From Spirogloea muscicola (Eukaryota > Streptophyta > Zygnematophyceae > Spirogloeales > Spirogloeaceae): a DNA stretch of 10,763 nucleotides. Location of the stretch: positions 29,812-40,574 of the forward strand of contig WELB01000101.1 of NCBI GenBank assembly GCA_009602725.1. The letters run 5' to 3'. Made by a program: the position numbers and the translations under genes. The notes below the pieces were generated by a model that worked only from the letters and a program-made list of their open reading frames with translations, did no database searches and was not told where the DNA came from. Of the stretch, positions 1 to 9,000 are shown in pieces. The first letter of the stretch is position 1; each line of letters starts with the position of its first letter.

Positions 1-19
1 CTCCTCCTCCTACTGCTGC

Positions 20-213
20 CAGGCCAGGTCGTCAAGGCCCTCATCGGCACTTTCGGCTCTCCTTCCCCCCCCTGTCATCCCTCCTGCTGCAACTGCTGCC
101 CCACTCCTTTAGCAGCTCCAGCAGGACAGGTCGACAACGCCGCAGTTGGCACTTCTGGCCCCCTTTTCCCCCCACCCTCCATTCCTCCTGCCACTGCTGC
201 TGCCCCACTCCTT
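20..213. repeat. Imperfect tandem duplication, about 102 bp period, pyrimidine-rich
   Basis: Units 20-109 and 122-213 share CAGG.CAGGTCG.CAA, TTGGCACTT-like, a long C/T run, then CTCCTGC...CTGCTGCCCCACTCCTT. The first 20 bases look like the end of a further copy that continues off the left edge. Confidence 0.65.
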
Positions 214-465
214 CATCAGACAATCTGGCCGCGCTTTCTTCTAGCAGCTCCAAGAGCTGCTAACTGCTAGCTGCTACGTCATTAGATGTGCTTGCCTTTG
301 GCCATGTTGGCCTTCAATTGTTTCAAATACACGATATTCCTCTTGTTCGTTCCTGACTGCAGCGGTCCATGGCTCGCGCGCTGCATCTCCGTGCGGGTCG
401 TGCCCTTGCGGCAGCCTCTTCTTCCGGTCCTAGCCAGGGAACCCGTTACCAGGAAACTAGTTTCT

Positions 466-727
466 CCGACCTGCGGCTGCTTAGTAGAGGTTACTGTGTG
501 TTTCGTAACTACTTGATTCAGCGTGTGTGTTTAGCGTTTTCCCTGGCCCCTTCAACCTTGTTCATCCATTTTTGTGGGCTGGCCTCTCCCAGCCATCGCC
601 CTTTCCTGGAAGCTTCTTTCCCTCTAGGGGGCTCTGACCTGCGGCTGCTCCTCAGGGAGGGAACATTGAGCTCCCAGTGGCCACTTGCTTCGCTGTGTGC
701 TTCAGCGCTTTTCTGACCCCTTGGAAT
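466..727. repeat. Degenerate direct duplication, period about 168-170 bp
   Basis: GACCTGCGGCTGCT occurs at 468-481 and 636-649. A second matching pair, TGTGTGTTTAGCGTTTTCCC and TGTGTGCTTCAGCGCTTTTC with following CCCCTT, lies at about 526-552 and 694-722. The sequence between is more diverged. Confidence 0.65.
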
Positions 728-1262
728 TCCGGTCAATCTCTCTCTCAGCTAGCCAATCACAGCCATCGCCCTCTACTGGTTGAGTCTTTCTTCTTATGTG
801 GGCTGGCCTCTCGCAGCTTCTCACAGCTTCTCTGACTGTTCACAGCCCTTGCCTTCTCCGAATGAGCCACTTTCCTTCTCACAGCCACTGCCTAAGAATG
901 GAAGAGCTGCTCCGCCCCGGCTCTCTTTCCCTCTTCTCGTACATTGGAAGAGCTCTTTCTCCTCATTCCACCCCCATTTCCCAAGTCGCTGACTGTACTC
1001 TTCATTGGGCACGCCATGCGTTGCAGCCACTCGAGTAGATGTGCGATCTTGCTCTTCCCGGGCTTCTTTCTTCTTCCCGGGCCACTCAGGACGTTGTCCA
1101 TGCTCTTCTGGGCTGGCCTCTCACAGCCATCGCCGTACTTTGGAAGAGCTGTATTGTCTTGTGAGCCAGCCCATAAGACGATAGAGAGCTCTTTCGAAGT
1201 GAGGCGATCGCTGTGAGAAGAAGCAGCACTTCAAAAGGGGCGAGGGCTGCGAGAGGCCAGCC
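573..1262. repeat. Dispersed GGCTGGCCTCTC-CAGCC repeat family
   Basis: Copies of TGTGGGCTGGCCTCTC.CAGC(CATCGCC) are seen at 573-600, 797-817 and 1107-1134, with a partial copy (AATCACAGCCATCGCC) near 757-772. An inverted copy GAGGGCTGCGAGAGGCCAGCC lies at 1242-1262. A GGAAGAGCT motif follows or neighbours several copies (900, 950, 1142). Confidence 0.7.
1119..1218. repeat. 100-nt foldback (imperfect inverted repeat)
   Basis: Arm 1119-1150 pairs with 1187-1218 at 27 of 32 positions. A further stem, 1152-1160 with 1175-1183, matches at 8 of 9, leaving a terminal loop of about 14 nt. The outer arm carries the TCTCACAGCCATCGCC motif that also occurs elsewhere in this region. It could be a MITE-like foldback or a small-RNA-type hairpin; the sequence alone does not decide. 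Confidence 0.7.
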
Positions 1263-1870
1263 GAAAACAGTACAACCTCTTCAGGCGGCGTAGCTCTCGT
1301 ATGGGAATGTCGAAATCACCACATTCCAGAATCACAGGTTCTTTACATCAATCAAGCATAGGGATGGGTTGGGCACCTATGTTGATTGTGTTCCGCAAAG
1401 CCTTGCTTAAGTGGACCAAGTGACTTGCAAAGATGCAGATTATGCAGCCACACAGAGCACCAAGGCACCCCACAACCACGAAGTGGCCTGGTCGAGCACC
1501 GCAAGCCTACACAGCTTACTTGGACCAAGTGACTCGCAAAGATGTAGCCACACAGAGCACCAAGGCACCCTCACAACCACGAAAGTGGCCTGGTCGAGCA
1601 CCGCAAGCCTACACAGCTTAAGTGGACCAAGTGACTCTCAAAGATGCAGCCACACAGAGCACCAAGGCACCCTCACGACTACGAAAGTGGCCTGGTCGAG
1701 CACCGCAAGCCTACACAGCTTCTCAGACAATGGTCGGAAGATGTCATCCAAGCAGTGTGCACTTGTCGTGCACAGGTCTCACGTATCAATGGACCAAGTC
1801 CTCTTTAGCCAATGCTCATTGGGAAGGGAAGCAGCACTTCGAAGGGGGCGAGGGCTGTGGAAAGCCAGCC
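1219..1870. repeat. Direct repeat pair AAGCAGCACTTC...GGGGCGAGGGCTG
   Basis: A block of about 44 bp at 1219-1262 recurs at 1827-1870 with few changes: AGCAGCACTTC, GGGGCGAGGGCTG, then GAGAGGCCAGCC or GGAAAGCCAGCC. The two copies flank the three tandem units at 1407-1719. Confidence 0.75.
1407..1719. repeat. Three tandem 102-109 bp repeats
   Basis: The units are 1407-1515 (109 nt), 1516-1617 (102 nt) and 1618-1719 (102 nt). Each begins TTA..TGGACCAAGTGACT and ends GCAAGCCTACACAGC. Units 2 and 3 differ at 6 of 102 positions. Unit 1 has a 9-nt insertion (ATTATGCAG-like) and lacks two bases. Units are open in more than one plus frame because 102 is divisible by three, but no protein family is recognised. 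Confidence 0.93.
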
Positions 1871-2734
1871 CTGAACGATACAAGAAAGTCCAGAGGAGCC
1901 GGGAAGCGTAGAGACCACAATGTCCTGCTCAGTAAGCCCTAGTGTGGATTGGAGTGCCTCCTCTCATGCAGTGATGCTTGCCAAGGGCTGGCATAATTTG
2001 ATTCCACCTTGCAAACAAACCACAGAACGAGCAGGACTTATCGCACCAGCTGGTGGCTAGAGAACTCAAAAGCAACGGGTTGTGACTTGGTTGCGGGCTC
2101 AGGCTTGCTGCCAAATAACGCAATGCGCTGAGCCATATTCTGAGAGAAGCAAACACATGACCAGCTTTATGCAACCACCACACGAGAGTGGATAAGAAGA
2201 AGATTGGACTCGTGGACTTTTGTGGTTGACTTCTCTGCCTCTGTACAAGCCTCATCCAACACTAGCTGTGCATGGTGTGCCGGAAGCTGTGCACTGGGGT
2301 TGGCTGGCGCTTGCAACCTGCTCCGCTAGCTTTGGCTGGTATACACAATCTGCTCTTGCACCATAACATTGTTATTGTCCTTAAGCAAGACCATTCCACT
2401 GGTCCTACTGTATTTTTATACACTCGACGCAAACAGCAAGCAGTGGACGTGCATAGTTCTGCAACAGATTCGTCATGTCACTTGTGCTGTTTGCACTTGA
2501 AGTCTCACAGTCTTACTGAGACACCAGCGTCTCAGCTCGCGCTCGCGCTCTTCAGAAGGGGCAACTTGAGGATTGATCAATAGCTTCGACCACTTGGCCC
2601 TATCTGCCACAGAGCCAAGAAGCCAGATGTTGGAGGAACAATGTCAATGAGCTAGTTGCCTTCAATAGCCACTCCGTCACGCGTGACTCTTACAGTAGCC
2701 ATACAGAACGGGCGGCCGCTTGCTTGCTTTGTCA
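1720..2734. other. Non-coding flank, probably including the 3' UTR of the minus-strand gene
   Basis: I find no conserved protein, tRNA or mobile-element signature here. The part nearest 2735 should be transcribed as 3' UTR on the minus strand. The A-rich element TATAAAAATA (minus strand, 2420-2411), about 315 nt past the stop, could serve as a weak plant-type polyadenylation element, but this is a guess. GTCTCA / TGAGAC / GTCTCA at 2502-2534 can form alternative small stems. Confidence 0.4.
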
Positions 2735-3074
2735 TCAAGCGAGGGAGTTCTGCACTCTCTCTAGCAATCGCAGAACCTGCTCTACAGGCACTGCACCCAT
2801 CCCGCCTAACTCCGGCCCCACAAAAAGGCCGCCTGCGTGGTAGCCGAGAGACATTGTCGGCTGGCCTGCCAGCACTGCCAGCTGCTGATGGGTCGTGAGC
2901 TCCAGGAATTGGCACAGCATGTCGCCGTCCAGCACACCAAGGGTCTCAGTGGCATGCGAAAGGCCAGGCGGTGTGTGGTAGCGGTATCGCGCATGGTTGT
3001 TCCCTAGAAGGGGCGCCGTGAGCGGGAACGCCACCAGCCGCTCCTGCACCGCTTTCAGCAGGTGGTACTCCCTC
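2735..3074 (-). other. Exon 17: conserved C-terminus and stop
   Basis: It encodes REYHLLKAVQERLVAFPLTA, PLLGNNH, LDGDMLCQFLELTTHQQ and ends VEQVLRLLERVQNSLA-TGA. The final LLERV segment and the short tail match the C-terminus of the plant homologue, so no further exon is expected. The acceptor is ATATTTTCCAG|G. The LDGDML.QFLEL motif is also recognisable in DDB1/SF3B3-type proteins. Confidence 0.95.
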
Positions 3075-6000
3075 CTGGAAAATATCAGACTCAACATAAA
3101 CGCTCAGAGTCCTGTCAAACACCGAGCCCAAGGGAAACAGCAATGCTAGACTGTTCTACATTAGAATGTGGCCACAAACTTGCCTTCACAAAAGAAAGTC
3201 CGATACACAGCAAAGGGTCACGTACCGGGTAAAGCCAAGAAAGAGGACCACCGAGCCAAGCATGGTGCCAGCAACTAAGGAGGGGGGTTGAACGGAGGCC
3301 AAGGATGCAGACGAGGCTTTGCCTTCCTTCTCTAGTGGAGCTCGGTACGCCAACGAACCCTGCACGGGCAGAGAAGACAAATGGGAAGGCATTGAAGCTG
3401 GACCTATGTGCCTCACAAGCTCCACAAGGATCTCAGAGTAAAGTCCACGAGAAGACTTGTGCACTCAGATGGGCAAGCTAGCAATGAACTCTTGTAAGAG
3501 CCACAGCAAGTGGAGATCGCGGATTGACCTTGCGGATTCGCAGTGCAATTTCTCCCATGTTGTACGAGCAGGCCACAGTGAGGTTCCTCTCAGGGCTACA
3601 GCCTTCCTCGGCAATGCCGCGCTCTGGCCGGCAGAGCTCCACAAAACGTCCAGAGCGGTCCACGGCCGCCGTCTCCTCGCTGCGTGTCATGACGCAGTCA
3701 GCCACCAGCCGCTGCTGAGGATCGCAGAGGAGCTGCTCCAACCTGCCGGTGTCCTGCCAAATACAAGCTTCACTTCAGGTTAGAGACCAACAGTGTGCCA
3801 TGTTTGGCAGCCCTCATTGACACAAGGCTCACAGTAGGACTCGGCAGCAAGTGATGCTACACACTCAACAGATTACTATATTCGTGTTCTTCCTGTTACT
3901 AGCAAATCAAATGAAGCTGGCACATTGAGTAAAAATCGCTACAGCAACTGCTGAAGTCAATCAGCAAGAGCTCAATCTCACATCACCTAAACCCCTGCTT
4001 CATGTTTCATCTCATGCTAGCGGAAAAGTGCAGTGCTGTCCACGCTCTTCATGCAGGAGGAGGCGTCTCAGGTGCATTCACTGTGGGATGTAGCGTCTAG
4101 ATGGGACGGAGGGACAATAGCCACTGGCTTCTAAGATACCTCTCGGAAGGAGTACACAAGGATGCCATCGCGGCAGTCCCCCACTGCAATTCTCGCCAGG
4201 TGGCAGTCCAGCGTAAGGATGGGGAACCTCGTGCGCGTGCACGCGAGCCGCTTGAGGCGCTGCATTGTCAGGTTGGGAGCGAGACTGCTGTGCAGGCTCT
4301 TGGGCCTCGCCACGTGCTCCGCCATGGACGAGGACGAGGACGGGCCCACGCCGTCGCTCTGCTGCTTCAGTGCGAAGCAAAAGAGGTAGTTGCCAGCGGC
4401 AGCCAGAAGGTACTGGCCCAGATACGGGGCGACGCAGGCGACAGCACCTGGTAGCTGGAGGCTGCTCTGCAGGACAAGCTGCCAGCCGACGCCAGTGGCC
4501 ACCAAGCCCTGCCACACCAACAAGGATGCAACAGCCCAATAGGCAGCAGAGGCTTAAGTGCCCCCATGTGGAGCACGTCTTGCCTTGTCTTGGCAATTGG
4601 CATCTGGAACCTGGGAAGCAATTGCTATTACAAGACATTCTGGATCAGTTATCCTATGTGAAGCTTAATAGGACAAGAACGTGATGCTAGTACTGTGTAC
4701 TCCATACTGACCTGGCCCTTGCCCACACCGGGAGCTTCTGGTTGGTGCCATGTCCTTGCGATGTCCGATTCAGGCGCTGTCGTGGGTTGCGCGGGTTGGC
4801 CCCCTGGCCCAGGCCCCGACACCCCGACCCTGGGACGCGCTTTGTGCTTCGACTCCATGTGGAAGATGAGCAGCCGGCCCCTGCGCAGGAGTCAACGGCA
4901 AGAGAGGACTCTGACATTGCAAATGCTGACTGTTTACAATAGCTGCTGATACACAGAGTTACTACGCTATGATGCAATATACGACTATCAGAAATCAAAG
5001 GTCCTAATTCACGTCATAGTTGGAGTCAGTTACTTGCTGGAGCACCTCCCAGACTCCCCGCTCAAGGGCACGGAGGGCTCGACGTCGAAGCCGGTCCCCA
5101 CGACCACCAGCTGCTCTGCCCCCTGCTTCCAGACCTGCAGCGACATGGCCAGCTCGCCCTCCTCCAAGCTGCGACCCAAGGTGGGAGCACGAGTTGAGAT
5201 GACGACATGCAACCACTAAGCTTGCCGCCCGAAAGCCACAAGCATAGTTGTGCAAGCGTTTGCTGCAAACCTGTACCTCCCAAGCCAGGAGCATGCATTG
5301 AACCTTCAAGAGACGTACGTGAAGCTGGCGTGCACGACGCCGCTGATGGGATCGATGGCCCGCAGCTCGGAGACGCGGCGTTCGGGCGCGTTGATCAGGG
5401 ACGCGTTGCCGCTCCTCTTCCCCGTGCTGCAGCCATTCACCAGCTTCTCCCTGCTGCGCGTCCTCGAGCAGATGACCAACAACGTGTTCGACGCATCGTG
5501 GAAAACGAGGCGTCGTGGCGTTGCGCCCAGCGGTAGCGTCTGCAAATTTAGACGCTTTGACTGCTCCATCTCCACCTGCCCTCCATATCGACCGCTCGAG
5601 GATCAGGGGATGCCACTCAATGGTATATGCCTCGGACTGCAGATGATGTACTCATTGTGGAGCTAATCTAGAATGCAAAACGGATTGCTATCTCAGCAGA
5701 TTAAACCCTTTGTGCTGGACAGCCACAGCCACTGTGCACAAGCCGCCTACATCACCAGGGAAAGGTAGAGCTGACCAGGTGCAGGCAGCGGTCGGAGACG
5801 AGGACAAGGCCGCGCGGGCACTCGGCGCAGCTGACAGCCGTCGCGTGCGCTGTGGGCGGAAAGGAGATGGACGTGGTCGCGATGCGCTGGCTGTGCCGTG
5901 CCGTCTGCAGCAGCCATGGTCGATCGCTGAGCGCCACAATGTTGGCACGCAGGCTCGCCTCCAGCGGCACAAGTGACACAGGCGATGCACCGATGCGCCG

Positions 6001-9000
6001 CTCTGCCACTAGCAGGAGCACTGCGGCTGCCTCGTCATGGAGAAGCCCCCAATCTTCGTCCATCTTGCCATTGAAGGACCCCAACAACGACGACGGCAGG
6101 TCATCGGTAGGCCAGTCCTCGTCCATCACATCGTCCACTGTCTCGATCTCACCACCATCTCCCTCCTGCTGCCTTGCCTCCTCAGAGCTCGGCGCGCTGC
6201 CATTGGAGGCCAGCCAAGGGGTTCTGCTGCTGGCCGTCTCAGCGGCGCTAGCCAGCAGCGTCATGTTACACGGCTGGCGCGGCACTGGTGGGGGCTTGCC
6301 GCTGGGACCGCTGGTGGCCGCGTGGTCAGAATCGGGGGCAAAAGGCGCCGGTGCGGCTCCAGGCCACTCAAAGCGCAGCAACATGCCGTTGCGCAGGCCC
6401 GCGAGCACATACAAGCGGTCGAAGAACGCGAGCCGGACGCTCTCTGGCACGCAGCCGCCCAGTGCCATGCCGCCCGTCACCTTGAGGCGCAGCGACGCGG
6501 TAGCCAGGACGCCAAACTCTTCGCCAGGTGCGAGCGACAGGATCTGGATGGATGGGTGGTGCGTGCCAGTGACGCAGACCAGTCGCGGGCTGGCATTGGC
6601 AGCGACGGAGGAGGGGGGAGCTTGGGGTTCATGTGAAGGCAACGAGGAGCCGGAGGAGGACGAGGAGGTGGGAGGGAAGGCCTCGCCGGCCTGTCCATCG
6701 CCGGCCGCCCTCTTCGCGAGCGGGTAGTCCTCCTCAGGGATGGAGATGCACGAGAGCTCAGCACTGACTTGGCAGCGCCGCAGCTCCACGAGCCGCAGCA
6801 CCACGAGGCCGCTGCTGCCGCCAGGCTGCGAGTCCACCTCGGCAGCCAGCATGAGGAGCAGCCGCGGCTGCGGAAGCGCCACCAGCACGAAGCCTTCCGC
6901 GACGGCGCCCACGCTTACGCACGCCCCGGGCGCGACCGCCGCCGCAGGACTCCAGACCGTGACGCAGGGCAACTTGCCGGGCCAGCCAGCCGAGTGGGCT
7001 TCGGTCGTCGGGCGGCACAGCCGCACCTCGTGTGCGGACACCTGCCATCGCAGCGGCGGTCTTGTGTCAACACAAGTGATGGTGTTATGGTGGGTTTTGT
7101 GTAGCACAACTCCACGGCCCACTTAAGCACAAAGTGGAAGTCTCATGCCTCTGGGGCAAGGTAAGGCAATTTGCCAAATGCAGCTCCTATGCAGTGCAAG
7201 CAACGTTCGGGCACCAAGGCAAGGCCAGGAAGGGCACGGCAAGGCGTGGCAAGACAAGGAAGGGCAAGGCATGTAGAGCTGAGCTCACGCGGCAGCAGAG
7301 GCAGAACAAGGCGAGGCGACGCAAATCAAAGGCAGTGTCAGGTCCAGTTTGGCAGCTGACCTGAGCAAGCCAGCCATCGCGAATGCGGCCGCAGGCGAGC
7401 GTTGAGGCCCCGAGGTGCAGGCCACTGTGGTCGGAGATGTCATCGAACGTCGGGCCCACAGAAAGCACGCGCGTTTCCGCCACAAAAGACATGACGAGGA
7501 AGGCATGGTGCGTATCTTCACGCCGCATGCGCAGCGTCCACGTTCCCACCATGCCCTCATACACAGCTGGCGTCGAGAGCAGGCGCTCCACCCTGCATTT
7601 CAGAAAACAATCAGCCGGCTGCCTATTCACGTCCTCAGTGACTTCTTTGACTCCAATTGCTGTGTCATAGATTCTGTTCGTCTACAGAAAGGCGAACCTC
7701 AGGGGCTAATGGAGGATCCTGCATTGCAGGGATGATTGCAAGGATTGAGTGTCTGGCAATCAAGGTGGAGGGCAACTTCGGCTGACCTGATGCCATTGCG
7801 GACGACGCGAATGGAGCCGCCATCACCAAGGCCGCAGGCGGCGAACATTTGATCTTGCTTCTCGTTGTGGTAGTCCACGAGCACAAAGTCAGAAATGGGT
7901 GCGATGGAGTGCAGCGCCTCGACCCGTGCCAGCCGCCGATCGCGACGCACCGCCAGCAGCGCGCCGTCGCCCATCTCGCCCGGCGCCAGGACCATACCGC
8001 CGGGCAGCCAGAGCAGCACACTGGGCATCGGCTGCAGCCGCGAGCACGGCCCCAGCACGAGCTTCGGGCCACGGTGAGACCTGCATGCAAGAGGAGGTGA
8101 TGCACCTCCTGCCAATCAGTCACCGTGCAGGTCTCACTGCCGCAACACAGTAGATCAGCAGCTTGGCCCGGAAAAGTCAGAACCTTAAGTCATGAGATGG
8201 CCAGCCTAGACAATGGTTTACCTCTAAGTACCCCACATAGTATCCAGGTAACATGCAGAGCCACTGGTTCAGTCACAAGAACACCTTCACCTTGCTAGTC
8301 TTCAACAACAATTGCTAAGCACTGGTTTGGAGCAAGCAGCTGATGAAGTGAGACATCAAGGCCAGGGTGGTCCAGGGTTTTGGTCCTCAGTGGACCGTCG
8401 TACTCCTCAATGGCGACCATCTGCAGGCAGCCGCGGTCGGTGCCGACGACGAGTGCCCCGCCGCCTGGTTCCCAGCTCCATGCGCACAGCACAGGGCGGT
8501 CCTCCTCCTGCCCGCCACCACTGCCGGTGGCGGCGGTGTCCTTCCTCCGCCGCCTCGCTTTGCCGCTGCTCTCGGCGCCCTGCCATGGCCAGGTGTGCTC
8601 GGCGCCGCTGGGCCCGATGCCGTGCGCAGGCGGCGGAGGTGGCGACCTCGACATGCCGTCCCAGTGCTGCTGCCGGAACATGCTGTCGAGGTCGAACGCC
8701 AGATACTCCATGCCGGCCTCCACCGTGCCGTGCACGCCTGCAAGTTCGTTGCCGGTCCTGACACCGTCACCACAGCCGCCATGTTCGTCCAGCATGGCCT
8801 CGTCGTCGTTCCCCTTGCCCCCCCTCCTCCCCTCTCCTGGGTCTCCCTCGTCCTCTCTCCCGCTCCCTCCTCCCTCCTCCCCAAGCTGCTGCAACAACCA
8901 GCGTGCGTGCTGCAGCGCGCCCTGCTCGCCGCCGCAGCCTTGGCTGGCGCTGCCAACAACTTGTGCAACCGCGCCGCCGTGCCTGTCATGCCGGGGCGGT

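Noticed and set aside
41-253. Minus-strand frame of 70 codons
   Set aside because: It is the low-complexity translation of a duplicated pyrimidine-rich tract.
1411-1911. Plus-strand frame of 166 codons through the tandem repeats
   Set aside because: It begins with GTG rather than ATG, is made mostly of the repeat units, and resembles no family I know; repeats divisible by three stay open by chance.
2272-2583. Plus-strand frame of 103 codons
   Set aside because: No recognisable domain, no conserved splice context, and it lies where the minus-strand 3' UTR is expected.
2690-2694. TGTAA on the minus strand, the chlorophyte poly(A) signal, about 40 nt past the stop
   Set aside because: A five-base match is expected often by chance, and the lineage is not established as chlorophyte.
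4265-4684. Plus-strand frame of 139 codons over exon 14 and intron 13
   Set aside because: It is antisense to the strongly conserved CRDG exon and crosses an intron boundary; no domain.
5852-6727. 291-codon plus-strand open frame
   Set aside because: It lies fully opposite exon 10, whose minus-strand product is clearly conserved. The plus frame is Ser/Ala-rich with no recognisable domain.
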